21,527 nucleotides of DNA from a virus, in IMG/VR virus record IMGVR_UViG_3300037264_009539, positions 1 to 21,527 of that record. One strand, written 5' to 3'. Positions within the stretch are counted from its first letter, which is position 1. The number at the start of each line of letters is the position of its first letter. Shown here piece by piece: positions 12,722 to 21,073 of this stretch. The position numbers were made by a program, and so were the translations under genes. Below the pieces are notes generated by a model, which worked only from the letters and a program-made list of their open reading frames with translations, searched no databases and had not been told where the DNA came from.

Positions 12722-13828
12722 TTGTCTGATCATTACGACCCCGCAGCAGTACCGGCTCAAAACGCGTACTCAATCTTTCTAAATCGCCAGAAGCTGCCCT
12801 TCATTGAGACATTCAGCGACAAGCTGAACAAGGTTCTCGGTGGTGGGCTACGCGCGACGGGGACGTACGTGTTGACCGGTGGTCCTGGCGCGGGAAAGAC
12901 TACTTTCGCCTTGCACCTAGCCGACGCTGCGATCGACGCTGGCTACCCGGTAATCTACGTCAGCGCCGAACTCCTACCGCAGCTGGTCCTTGCTCGGTAT
13001 GCGTCACGCAAGCTTGGGCTTGGTTGGTTGGAAGTCGTGGACCTTGAGGATCCCGAGAAAATAGCGCAATACGAGTCGTTTGCTCGAAGCCGCGGCGACC
13101 TATTGTGGATTCTCGATCCCGAACAATCCGCGCGATACCAGGATCACATTGTAGCGATCCGCCAATACTTAGACGGCTTGGCCGGCTTTCGCGTACCGGT
13201 TCTGATCATCGTTGACTACATCCAAGATCTCGCTCAGACGCGGATCGTTCATGGTAAAGATCCGCGGGCTGCTGTAGCCGAGCTCTCGCGAGAGATTCGC
13301 ACTTTCGCGCAGCAGCAGTTCTGTCCCATCCTTGTGGTCTCGTCGACGAGTCGATCGTTCTACAACGGCGAAGACGAGAAGAACGACGCGTCCTTGATCG
13401 CTTCAGCGAAAGAAGCGGGCGAGATTGAGTACAACGTGAACGCCGTGATCTACTTGCGCCGCCATTCAATCGGGCAGCAAGTGAATATTGAAGCTGTCAT
13501 CGCGAAGAACCGTTTCGGAGAACACCCACTCTCGGTTGTCTTCGGCACCGACCCAAAGACCGGCGAAATCTACGATAGCGAGATCCAGGGCGACTTCTTG
13601 AAGATGTCCGCGCTGATCATGCGTGTCTACGAACTGATCAAGGTGAACCCGGGCAAGTTCACGAAGGCGGCGGGGATTGGGAAAACCTTGGGCATCAAGA
13701 TCCACGACGCGCAGCACGCAATCGATGCCTTGCTACAAGGCGTGTTGACGTATCAGATCTGCGAAGGGTGGCACGGTCAGCCGGGCTACTTCCCCTTCGA
13801 GGGGGCTGCAGTCGAAGCCTTGGCGTGA
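12722..13828 (+). CDS. DnaB-like replicative helicase ATPase (RecA-fold, no N-terminal DnaB domain)
   Basis: Predicted ring helicase motor for the phage fork. Starting at TTG 12722 (368 aa). Walker A GGPGAGKT (53-60), YVSAEL (79-84) with catalytic Glu83 (S-x-E in DnaB), Walker B LIIVDYIQDL (161-170), VVSSTSR (205-211; SQLSR in most DnaB), then GEIEYNVNAVIYLRR (233-247) and KNRFGEH (262-268) with the likely Arg finger R264. The ATPase begins almost at once after the N terminus, so the DnaB primase-interacting N-terminal domain is missing. Residues 298-345 (IMRVYELIKVNPGKFTKAAG and after) look like a winged-helix C-terminal extension. A loader-type or RadA-like ATPase is the main alternative. 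It is the only plus-strand gene between two minus-strand operons. Confidence 0.8.
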   Translation: MSDHYDPAAVPAQNAYSIFLNRQKLPFIETFSDKLNKVLGGGLRATGTYVLTGGPGAGKTTFALHLADAAIDAGYPVIYVSAELLPQLVLARYASRKLGLGWLEVVDLEDPEKIAQYESFARSRGDLLWILDPEQSARYQDHIVAIRQYLDGLAGFRVPVLIIVDYIQDLAQTRIVHGKDPRAAVAELSREIRTFAQQQFCPILVVSSTSRSFYNGEDEKNDASLIASAKEAGEIEYNVNAVIYLRRHSIGQQVNIEAVIAKNRFGEHPLSVVFGTDPKTGEIYDSEIQGDFLKMSALIMRVYELIKVNPGKFTKAAGIGKTLGIKIHDAQHAIDALLQGVLTYQICEGWHGQPGYFPFEGAAVEALA

Positions 13829-14019
13829 CGAGCACGCAGTTCCCAGAGTGCCGGCAACGGAGAGACCACTACACTGCGTACGCCGATTGCTCCCACTTGA
13901 GCAACACCAATCCAATGGTCGTTGTGATCTTTTAGCGCGAGCTCAACGAGCAAGGCGGGGCCTGATCGTTGCGCGATGAAGTCGCCTGCTTCGAGACTTT
14001 GCCAAACCTGTTCAGTCAT
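13786..14019 (-). CDS. Small unknown protein (77 aa)
   Basis: ATG 14019 has GAAGGA about 6 nt upstream, a convincing ribosome binding site. The composition is protein-like: SLEAGDFIAQRSGPALLVELAL, an aromatic centre (DHWIGVAQVG), and PLPALWELRARHA, with a Lys/Ala/Ser tail. No family recognised; no membrane helix or Cys motif. It is the last gene of the second minus-strand operon, and its 3' end overlaps the end of the DnaB-like gene by 43 nt on the opposite strand. Confidence 0.6.
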   Translation of the reverse strand: MTEQVWQSLEAGDFIAQRSGPALLVELALKDHNDHWIGVAQVGAIGVRSVVVSPLPALWELRARHAKASTAAPSKGK

Positions 14020-14183
14020 GGTGTTCCTTCGGGGTAGATCCTGCAGAGCCAGCAGGTGCGTCGAGTTTTGCTTCTTGTCTTTCCTTGACCTCGTTGATCC
14101 ACAATGGTACCAATAGTTGCCGCCTGCGGGAGAGAGACCCGTTGCAGTAAGACCAGCGCCCGATCGTTGAAGGCCACGTCCAT
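14012..14183 (-). CDS. Possible small gene with a frame break (about 55-57 aa)
   Basis: From ATG 14183 the frame reads MDVAFNDRALVLLQRVSLPQ and on to TIVDQ, plausible protein, then turns Arg/Lys/Cys-rich (ending at 14016). In the +1 frame the sequence becomes plausible exactly there: EVKERQEAKLDAPAGSAGST, ending with TGA at 14012. Skipping one base at 14093 would join them as VDQEVKERQEAK. Both frames end at the ATG of the 77-aa gene. A base error, a real frameshift or two independent small frames cannot be told apart here. No family recognised, and the ribosome binding site is weak (AGG). Confidence 0.4.
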
Positions 14184-14225
14184 GACCTACAACATTGTGC
14201 GCCGCAGCTTACGGGGCGGCTTCTT

Positions 14226-16184
14226 TCATTCGCCCTTGTGGACCGGCAACCCGGCCTGGGCAATGAACAAAGACGGTTTGCCCTCGAAGACCCCCGTCGC
14301 CGTTACGACCTTGTCGTAGAACGACGCCTGGAAGCGTTTGCGGGCGCGAGTCAGGCAAACGTACGCCAGTCGGCGTTCCTCGTCGGGGTCGGGGTTCAGC
14401 GCGTGCGGAAGGATGCCCATGTTCCAGCCGACCCCGTAGACATGGTCCCATTCGAGACCCTTGGATTTGTGGATGCTTGAAAGCACGACCGCGTTCGCAT
14501 CCCGATTCTTGCGGGCACCTGCGGCCTTCGCAACAATGTCGTCGACGAAGTCGAGAAAGTTCGAGACGTCTGAGAACTCATCGGCGAGATCGACGAGTTG
14601 ATGGACGTTCGGCGCCTTGCCCCCTTCAGGATCCGGGCCACCTTCGCCCTCTTCGAGATTGAGGTACGCGAGGTACTTCGTCTCGCTCAGGATGTACTCG
14701 AGAATCTCTTTGGGCGGCTCGTCCTTGCTAACCATCTGGTTCAGGTCGGCAAGCAACAAGTAGAAGTCGCGAACCGTCGTTTCCTGTTGGGGCTTGAAGC
14801 CGTTGTAGTTTCGGAGCACGTCTAGGAATGCAACACCTTTGTTCCGGCTGTGGTCCTCGATATCCGAGATCGATGCCTTACCGATGTAGCGGAACGGTGC
14901 GTTCAACGCTCGCTTGACGTTCGATTCATCTGGGTCGCGAAGTGCGGCTACGCGAAGGTAGGCGACAAGGTCTTTCACTTCACGACGCTCGAAGAAGTTC
15001 ATCCCACTCCAAACCGTGTAGGGAATCTGCGCGTTCATGAGCGCCCGTTCGAGCGGGATCAGCAGCCACGTTACTCGGTAGAGAATCGCGATGTCTCGCG
15101 GCTGTGCGCCGAGTAGCAACTTGGTTTTGATGTCGGCGGCGATTGCCAGAGCTTCCGCCTCAGCATCAGGAAACTGCACCGCCTGCGCAGAAGCCGGGTC
15201 ATCAGGAGCTCCAGGTGCCGGCAAGGTTGCGCCGGTCAAGTTCCATTCCTTGTCTACGACCAGGTTCGTAGCAAAGTTGCAGATCTGCACCGTGGAACGG
15301 TAGTTGACGGGCAAGGTCAGCAGCGTCGAGTCCTTCGCGGCTTTCAGGAAGTCTTTCGGCTGCGCGCCTCGCCACGAGTAGATCGACTGACAAAGATCAC
15401 CGATCAACATGAGGTTGTTGTGCTTCTTGGCGAGCAGCTCGACGATCGCGTTCTGTACCCGCGAGGAATCCTGAGCCTCGTCCACGAGCAGGTAGTCGAA
15501 GCGGCTTTGCCACTTCGCCAGGATCTCGGGATTCCGAACCAACGTGAGCCAAGCGAGGACGAGCATGTCTTCGAAGTCGACGATCTTCTCCGCGGTCCTG
15601 AACTGTTCGGCAGCTTGAAAGACGTCGACGTACAGGTTCGCGAGCCACGGCTTGTCGGCGAACCGCTTGAACAGCTCGATGATCTCCGGCTTGTACTGCG
15701 TCCCGACTTTCGGGTGAAGGCTGAGACAATGCGCTTTCGCGAGGCCGATCAGCTTGCGAGCGATTGAAGGGTCGAGCCCGCGGCGCTTGAACTGGAAGTT
15801 GATGACCGTTTTGACTTGGTAGTAGGTCTTCGTCTCGTTGACCGTCAGCTGGGGCCCGTCGAACTCATGCCCATCGTTCTGGACGATTTCCCAGCAGAGC
15901 GAGTGCAGCGTTCCGATTCGAAGATCCTTTGGGAACCCAAAAGTCTCCCCGCGTTCCTGCATCTCCCGAGCGGCGTCCTTCGCAAACGTGAACGCTCCGA
16001 TCCTTCCAGGTGGCACGCCGCTCATCAGCAGGTTCAGCATCCGCAGGACTACAACGCGGGTCTTCCCGGACCCGGCGCAGGCCGCCAGCACACTAGGGCC
16101 CTGCAGGTGGTTGATCGCCTTGAGCTGGTGCTCGTTCAACGAGTTGAAAACGTCGTCCTTCCTGCCGGCTCTGGGGAGATTCAT
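14226..16184 (-). CDS. UvrD/Rep-type SF1A DNA helicase
   Basis: A 3'-5' DNA helicase of 652 aa, similar in length to UvrD. All motifs are present: Q motif LNEHQLKAI (16-24), motif I ACAGSGKT (35-42), Ia FTFAKDAAREM (65-75), GTLHSL (91-96), motif II LLVDEAQDSS (232-241), motif III LMLIGDLCQSIYSWRG (258-273), motif IV LPVNYRS (291-297), motif V LSSIHKSKGLEWDHV (568-582) and motif VI RRLAYVCLTRARK (604-616). Phages use such enzymes in fork progression or recombination. ATG 16184 has GAGG 6-7 nt upstream, and the gene begins 8 nt after the SF2 helicase stop, so they share a transcript. Confidence 0.93.
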   Translation of the reverse strand: MNLPRAGRKDDVFNSLNEHQLKAINHLQGPSVLAACAGSGKTRVVVLRMLNLLMSGVPPGRIGAFTFAKDAAREMQERGETFGFPKDLRIGTLHSLCWEIVQNDGHEFDGPQLTVNETKTYYQVKTVINFQFKRRGLDPSIARKLIGLAKAHCLSLHPKVGTQYKPEIIELFKRFADKPWLANLYVDVFQAAEQFRTAEKIVDFEDMLVLAWLTLVRNPEILAKWQSRFDYLLVDEAQDSSRVQNAIVELLAKKHNNLMLIGDLCQSIYSWRGAQPKDFLKAAKDSTLLTLPVNYRSTVQICNFATNLVVDKEWNLTGATLPAPGAPDDPASAQAVQFPDAEAEALAIAADIKTKLLLGAQPRDIAILYRVTWLLIPLERALMNAQIPYTVWSGMNFFERREVKDLVAYLRVAALRDPDESNVKRALNAPFRYIGKASISDIEDHSRNKGVAFLDVLRNYNGFKPQQETTVRDFYLLLADLNQMVSKDEPPKEILEYILSETKYLAYLNLEEGEGGPDPEGGKAPNVHQLVDLADEFSDVSNFLDFVDDIVAKAAGARKNRDANAVVLSSIHKSKGLEWDHVYGVGWNMGILPHALNPDPDEERRLAYVCLTRARKRFQASFYDKVVTATGVFEGKPSLFIAQAGLPVHKGE

Positions 16185-16192
16185 CGTTTACC

Positions 16193-17626
16193 TCAAGGGG
16201 ACATCAGGGTTCGGGCGAGAGTGCAAAGAGTACCGAGGGCGACCCAAAACCAAGTAATTTTCCCCCATGTTAGCCAAGGACCAGGGACGTTAACCTCGGG
16301 GGTAGACGCCTCGTTCGGGAACGGATGACGAACGTTCCAGCCGGCGAGCTGATAGGCGTTGAACCGATCTTCCGTGTGCTTCCGGAGCCAATGGTGGCCG
16401 TAGTCTGCTACGTCGTAGATATGACAGGCAGTCTTGCCTTCGTGGATGCGGGTTCCACGTCCGATTCGTTGGATCGCTTCGATTGCACTGGAACCGCCGC
16501 TAGCGATGATGACCGAAGCGACTTCGGGAATGTCGACGCCTTCGTAGAAGACAGCTGTAGCGACGATGACTTTTGTCTCTCCGCTCCGCGTTCGCTCGAT
16601 GACCCCTTCGCGTTCCTTGGTTGAGCAGTCGCCATTGACCAGCTCCACTGCGTTGTCCGAGGCTAGAGCCGCCTGGATTCCTTCCGTCAGCAGTTGAGCG
16701 TGTGCGCGTTTCTTGGCGAAGACGATCGCCGGCTTGGGGGCACGGACGGCAGCCTGAATGATCGCCGTGTTGCGATCGTGGCTGTTGACCACCGCTTCGT
16801 CGTAAAACTTCTGCCAATCCGCAGAACCGCTGAACCAGGGCAGGGCGACCGGTAGCCAGTGGAATACAAGGTCGGTAAGGAACCCTTGTTCGACGAGTTC
16901 TTGTGCTCCTACTTCGTGGATGACTGGACCGAACAAACCGATTGTTTGAATGTCGCGCGTGTCGGTACGTAAGAGCGGTGTTGCGCTGAGCCCGATCCGG
17001 TAGTACGCCTTCTCGGTATTTACGAGACATGCCAGAGCCGTTGCAGTCGGTGCGCGATGGACCTCGTCGACGATGAGGCCACCAATCCTGTCGAGAATGT
17101 AGGATGCAAAGCGATGGCTGCGGAACGAGTCAAAGGTCGCACAGACGATGCGGGCATCGTCAAGGCGGTCTACCCCGCCGCGGATTTCAGCGACGGGTTC
17201 ACTTAGAAGTTCACGGAGCTTCTTCGCGGTTTGCGCCACGAGATTCGGACGATGTACGAGGTAGAGCCAGGCGACTTCGGCGCCGGTACACAACCCCGCG
17301 GTCATGAGCGTTTTCCCCGCTCCGGTTGGCGCAGAGAGAATCCCACGCGTTGCGAGGAATCCGGTTTCAACGGCCTCGCCTTGGTAGGGCCGAAGAAACT
17401 TCGCCAGTGCTTTTGGTTCGGCTACGGGCTCACGTTCATCGATGAGTTGACAGTGGAGTTCCTTCGCCACGTGCCCAGCGATACCCGAGAGGAACGAGCG
17501 GCCGTCGACGTTGCACAACCCTGGGCCCCCTTCGAGCGGAGATTCCAGGCCCTTTACGAACTCGAGGACCCGCGTGGGGTCCCCGTCGATCGAGGTCCAG
17601 ACGTTATTCAGACGGAGTACCGACAT
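16193..17626 (-). CDS. SF2 DEAD/H-box helicase (UvsW/XPB-like)
   Basis: A helicase/branch-migration type enzyme of 477 aa. Motifs: LRPYQGEAVETGF (78-90), APTGAGKT (99-106), LVHRPNLVAQ (123-132, Ia), VDEVH (186-190, motif II), LSATPLLR (213-220, motif III), VIVATAVFYEGVDIP (353-367, motif V) and QRIGRGTR (386-393, motif VI). The closest general resemblance is to phage T4 UvsW and XPB-type SF2 proteins. The last 20 residues are strongly hydrophobic (ITWFWVALGTLCTLARTLM), like a tail anchor, which is unusual for a helicase. ATG 17626 has AAGG upstream; 9 nt from the preceding stop. Confidence 0.88.
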   Translation of the reverse strand: MSVLRLNNVWTSIDGDPTRVLEFVKGLESPLEGGPGLCNVDGRSFLSGIAGHVAKELHCQLIDEREPVAEPKALAKFLRPYQGEAVETGFLATRGILSAPTGAGKTLMTAGLCTGAEVAWLYLVHRPNLVAQTAKKLRELLSEPVAEIRGGVDRLDDARIVCATFDSFRSHRFASYILDRIGGLIVDEVHRAPTATALACLVNTEKAYYRIGLSATPLLRTDTRDIQTIGLFGPVIHEVGAQELVEQGFLTDLVFHWLPVALPWFSGSADWQKFYDEAVVNSHDRNTAIIQAAVRAPKPAIVFAKKRAHAQLLTEGIQAALASDNAVELVNGDCSTKEREGVIERTRSGETKVIVATAVFYEGVDIPEVASVIIASGGSSAIEAIQRIGRGTRIHEGKTACHIYDVADYGHHWLRKHTEDRFNAYQLAGWNVRHPFPNEASTPEVNVPGPWLTWGKITWFWVALGTLCTLARTLMSP

Positions 17627-17635
17627 GGTGCCTTT

Positions 17636-17911
17636 TCAATCGTTGAGCGAGTCGTAGGTTTCCTGCGCGTGTTTCGCTAGCCTCTTCTCCTTGAGGGGCT
17701 CCGCATTTTTGCCGTACTGCAGGCGTCGGGCGTATTTGACGTAGTGCGATTTCGGGGTGGGGTCAGCTTCGCTCACCAAGCCCGCGGCCTTCTTTTCTTC
17801 ACACTTCACGCACCCCGGCGAGAAGAAACGTGCTGGTGCGGAAGGTGGCTTCCCATTGCGGTGCCAGGAACAGAGCAGCGCCGACGGGCTGCGGTAAGTT
17901 GGGCTCCTCAC
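17636..17911 (-). CDS. Small Cys/His zinc-finger-like protein (91 aa)
   Basis: Start GTG 17911 overlaps the previous stop (GTGA) and is chosen because the Cys motif begins soon after it; an upstream start at 17980 would overlap the previous gene by 73 nt. The pattern C14-x2-H17-x16-C34-x2-C37 with Phe29-Phe30 resembles treble-clef/zinc-ribbon modules common in small phage proteins. The rest is basic and helical (SHYVKYARRLQYGKN and after), suggesting nucleic-acid contact. No family named. It lies directly upstream of the SF2 helicase in the same operon. Confidence 0.65.
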   Translation of the reverse strand: MRSPTYRSPSALLCSWHRNGKPPSAPARFFSPGCVKCEEKKAAGLVSEADPTPKSHYVKYARRLQYGKNAEPLKEKRLAKHAQETYDSLND

Positions 17912-18144
17912 TCGGGAAGCGGCGACCCTATTCGGAGTTTCTTGCGGTGGTTTGTGGCTTCGTTGAATGCGTCCAGACACGTGATCAAGTACCTCGCGAG
18001 AACGAAGTCGGGCGTGTTCGAAAAGTTTTCAAGGGAGTGTCGATTCAAAAGAGTTGTGAGGTCTCGTTCGAAAAGGGCCAGACGCCCTTCTTTCGTTATC
18101 GTGGGTGTCTTTGTACTGGCGTGTTGCTTGGCTTTTTTCTTCAT
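17908..18144 (-). CDS. Small unknown phage protein (78 aa)
   Basis: ATG 18144 has GAAGG about 6 nt upstream and lies 9 nt after the preceding stop. The N terminus is Lys/Thr-rich. The centre, SNTPDFVLARYLITCLDAFN (42-61), is a pattern I associate with conserved small phage proteins of unknown function ('NTPDF.LA.yL..CL..f'). No catalytic motif seen. It ends in a GTGA overlap with the zinc-finger-like gene. Confidence 0.7.
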   Translation of the reverse strand: MKKKAKQHASTKTPTITKEGRLALFERDLTTLLNRHSLENFSNTPDFVLARYLITCLDAFNEATNHRKKLRIGSPLPE

Positions 18145-18153
18145 CAGTACCTT

Positions 18154-18471
18154 CTAAGCAGGGTGAACAGCCGGGTGGTCCTGCGCCAGCAGAGCTCGAA
18201 TGGCGCTGAGCGCGCTGATCGCCGACGTAGGCATTTTCTGAATGTCCGCAAGCCCTTTGCCTTCGACGTCTTTCGTTTCGTTACATTTGCTACGGACAGA
18301 TCGCCAGCTGAGCCACTTGACTCCGAACTCGCAGAGGCTCGCTATGTTGTTTTTTGTCGCCCACCGGCTAGTCCCCGAAACTGTTTTCCGTAATAGGACC
18401 GCAACCAGTGAGACGCGTACGTAGCCGCTGGAGGCGAACAGTTCGTCACGGTTGTCTGAAACTCGTGCCAT
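18154..18471 (-). CDS. Unknown basic protein, first gene of the second minus-strand operon (105 aa)
   Basis: ATG 18471 has AAAGGG about 6 nt upstream. The product is basic, with a hydrophobic patch YVRVSLVAVLLRK (17-29) too short for a clear membrane span, and an Ala/Ser-rich C terminus. No family recognised. It starts the operon that runs to 13786 and is divergent from the terminase genes, a position often taken by early regulators, but no helix-turn-helix is evident. Confidence 0.6.
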   Translation of the reverse strand: MARVSDNRDELFASSGYVRVSLVAVLLRKTVSGTSRWATKNNIASLCEFGVKWLSWRSVRSKCNETKDVEGKGLADIQKMPTSAISALSAIRALLAQDHPAVHPA

Positions 18472-18481
18472 GGTTACCCTT

Positions 18482-18508
18482 TCTATACGATGCTGTCCCA
18501 GTTGTCAA
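18482..18508 (-). promoter_or_regulatory. Sigma70-like promoter candidate for the 18471-13786 operon
   Basis: On the minus strand TTGACA (18508-18503) is a perfect -35 box; TATAGA (18487-18482) follows after a short 15-nt spacer. The spacing is below the 16-18 optimum, and the transcript would start only a few bases before ATG 18471, giving almost no leader. The same bases read TTGTCA on the plus strand, toward the terminase genes. Confidence 0.4.
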
Positions 18509-18566
18509 TCTTTTCATAAGTTGTTTAACGCGTAAATGCGGAAGAACCTGTTACACTCGGAGAGCG

Positions 18567-19337
18567 ATGCTTCGTCAGCCAGCCGGTCGGCAGCTTGAGA
18601 CCAACCCGGAAACGCGGCACGCCTACGAAGGCGTCACGCCGCCGAAGTATGCGGCGATGCTGAAGGCTTTCATCGAGTTGCCCGATCCAACAATCCGTTC
18701 GATCGCAGAGCGCTCCGGCGCCGGCAAGAAGATGGTGAACCGGGCGTTGACGGAAGGCTGGCCGAAGCTCGGCTTGCCTCCGTTGGGGGAGGCCGGGCTC
18801 GCGCTCACGAACCCGGTTGAAGTTCATAAGCGGATGACGGGAATGTACGACGCCAAGAGGGAAATTGTCGAGAACCTCTTCGGTGATCTGCCGTCGCAGA
18901 TTCAGGAGGCCGAGCTTCTGCCGCCGGAAGTTGTCGACGAAGCAAACGCTCGCGCTGCCGAGTCCGGCATGGCCGCGCGGGTTTCGATGTCGACGGCAAC
19001 CTACACGGCGCGGGCCGTCGAGGCGATAGCGCGAATCTTCCTCGAGAAGATTCGGAATGGAGACATCGAGGTCCCCGACAAGATCAGACCGGAGCATGTC
19101 TTCCTACTCACCAAGATGGCTGATGCTTCGGCGAACACCGTTCACAAGGCGTTGCAGACCGAGCGACTGCGGCTTGGACAGCCTGAGACGATCGCCGGCA
19201 CACAGATCGCACAGATCATCGTCAACGCGACGCCGGCGGAACTTGAACATATCGCCCGCACCGGGTCTCTTCCTCCACGGATCATGGGCGTACCGCCACC
19301 GCAGAGCCCGCGGGATTTGCCAGCTGAAGACGAATGA
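18567..19337 (+). CDS. terS: Putative small terminase subunit
   Basis: ATG 18567 has GGAG 4 nt upstream. An earlier in-frame start at 18408 would encode an Arg/Trp/Cys-rich leader overlapping the divergent gene, so it is rejected. 256 aa: residues 24-66 contain a likely helix-turn-helix (LPDPTIRSIAERSGAGKK, then MVNRALTEG), which would recognise packaging DNA. Residues 145-205 are helical and could drive oligomerisation, and the tail (236-256) is Pro/acidic, where TerS usually contacts TerL or portal. Identification rests mainly on the HTH and on the ATGA overlap with the large subunit. Confidence 0.7.
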   Translation: MLRQPAGRQLETNPETRHAYEGVTPPKYAAMLKAFIELPDPTIRSIAERSGAGKKMVNRALTEGWPKLGLPPLGEAGLALTNPVEVHKRMTGMYDAKREIVENLFGDLPSQIQEAELLPPEVVDEANARAAESGMAARVSMSTATYTARAVEAIARIFLEKIRNGDIEVPDKIRPEHVFLLTKMADASANTVHKALQTERLRLGQPETIAGTQIAQIIVNATPAELEHIARTGSLPPRIMGVPPPQSPRDLPAEDE

Positions 19338-21073
19338 GCGACGACCCGACCAATCCTCGACCGCCTTCTGGGTGGGTTGAACGGGCGGTACGTGACTTCG
19401 ACATCATCGAAGCCAGACGCGTCCGGGGGCGAAACTCTCGTGCTGAGCGAGCTAAAGCAGAGACGGCGGTGAAGATCCAACGTCACGAAGAGGCTCAACT
19501 ACAGGCTGAGCAGGAGATCGTGAACCAGGCTAAAGCTACGGCGGCGACCAAGGCTACTGTTGCGGCAGAGAAGGCCGACCCCACGAAGATCCCCATCACC
19601 GCGTTGCAGGACGCAGAGCAGATCCAGGTCTCCGCGATGGCGAAGATCGTTCACCGGATTCGGATGGCCCAGAAAGACCCGGCGGCCTTCATCGAGTTCG
19701 CGATTCGGACTCCTATGGGTGAGGAGATCCATCTCGCAAAGTTTCATCACGAATGGCTTGCGGCTTTTGAGTCCCACCCGCTGACGCTCATCGAAGCGCC
19801 GCGGAGCCACGGAAAGACTTCGATCGTTGTTGCTTACGCTCTCTGGCGGCTTGGACGGAACCCGAATCTCCGCATCAAGTGCGTCTGCCAGAACGACAAC
19901 AAGGCGAAGGAACGTCTCTACGAATTTCGTATGAACCTGGAAACCAACCCGGCTTTCAAGCTGGTGTTTCCGGACCTCAAACAAGCGGACGTAGGCGACT
20001 GGACGAAGACCAAACTCTATGTCGAACGTACAGCTCGGACCCGCGATCCCTCATTCGAGGCGGTTGGAATCATGACTGCGATCACGGGTGGCCGTATTGA
20101 CCTGTTGCTCTGCGACGACGTCTGCGATCTTCGAAATAGTATTCTCTACCCCTCGATGCGAGAACAGGTGAAACAGAAGTTTCACGGCGAAATTCTGGGT
20201 GCTCTTGAACCTGACGGTCAGATTGTCTACATCGCGACGCCGTATTCGACCAACGATCTGACCGCGGTGCTGAAGGTGAACCCCGAGTGGAAGTATCTTC
20301 ATTACGGGATTGGTACCGACGACGATCCGATGAAGCCGCTTTGGCCCGAGAAGTGGACGCGAGATCTTCTAGCTGAACGTCGACGGCAGATGGGTTCGAT
20401 TGAATTCGATCGCGCCTTCAAGTGCGTCGCCTTGAGTGGGAACACCGTACCCTGCCGGCCCGACTGGATCCGGTACTACACCGCAGAGTTGATCGGCGAT
20501 CCCGAAGATATGATCTGCATCAACGGCTACGACCTCGCGATCTCCAAGAAGTCGTCGGCGGACTATTTCGCGTGCGTCACGGTCCTGTTCGACCCGAAAC
20601 GAAACCTCATTTTCGTCGCTGACGCCTACAAGGATCGTTACAGCTTCGCGGAGCAAGGCGTGCGGGTCATCGAAGACTTCAAGCGGTGGAACAGCGACAA
20701 GCTTGTGATCGAACGCGTCGGCCTGGGCGGTGGGCTTGAAAGCTTCTTAACCGAGAAAGCGCCTGGGCTACCGATCTACCCGTACTACCCCCGAGGGGAT
20801 AAGCAGCGTCGGTTCATGGAAGTTACGCCTCTTCTCGAAGAAGGGCGAATCTTCTTTCACCCCAACCTCGACCCTGCGAGGAACGTACTGATCTCCGATC
20901 GAGGAGATTTGATTTCTGAGCTGCTCGAGTTCCCGATTGGGCGACACGACGATCTCGTCGACGCTTTCGTCACGGCGATTGCCGGGCTCGGTGAGTACAG
21001 GATGCCCGATTCTTCGGAATCGGACTGGGATGAGGGCGACGGAACTCGAATCCGAATGACGGTCATCGGCTAG
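19334..21073 (+). CDS. terL: Terminase large subunit (packaging ATPase/nuclease)
   Basis: The phage DNA-packaging motor, 579 aa. ATPase: Walker A-type EAPRSHGKT (154-162), Walker B LLLCDD (257-262), coupling motif ATP (301-303). RNase H-like nuclease: NGYDLAI with D400, VIERVG with E460, and HDDLVDAF with D539/D540/D543 as metal ligands. Residues 35-85 are a charged, Ala/Glu/Lys-rich coiled-coil-like N-terminal extension. The start overlaps the TerS stop by ATGA. The cutting mode (cos or headful) cannot be told. Overlaps the 3' end of the opposite-strand gene by 4 nt. Confidence 0.95.
   Translation: MSDDPTNPRPPSGWVERAVRDFDIIEARRVRGRNSRAERAKAETAVKIQRHEEAQLQAEQEIVNQAKATAATKATVAAEKADPTKIPITALQDAEQIQVSAMAKIVHRIRMAQKDPAAFIEFAIRTPMGEEIHLAKFHHEWLAAFESHPLTLIEAPRSHGKTSIVVAYALWRLGRNPNLRIKCVCQNDNKAKERLYEFRMNLETNPAFKLVFPDLKQADVGDWTKTKLYVERTARTRDPSFEAVGIMTAITGGRIDLLLCDDVCDLRNSILYPSMREQVKQKFHGEILGALEPDGQIVYIATPYSTNDLTAVLKVNPEWKYLHYGIGTDDDPMKPLWPEKWTRDLLAERRRQMGSIEFDRAFKCVALSGNTVPCRPDWIRYYTAELIGDPEDMICINGYDLAISKKSSADYFACVTVLFDPKRNLIFVADAYKDRYSFAEQGVRVIEDFKRWNSDKLVIERVGLGGGLESFLTEKAPGLPIYPYYPRGDKQRRFMEVTPLLEEGRIFFHPNLDPARNVLISDRGDLISELLEFPIGRHDDLVDAFVTAIAGLGEYRMPDSSESDWDEGDGTRIRMTVIG

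Noticed and set aside
18408-18566. Earlier start for the small terminase gene
   Set aside because: Would overlap the divergent gene's 5' end and encode an Arg/Trp/Cys-rich leader; ATG 18567 has its own GGAG.
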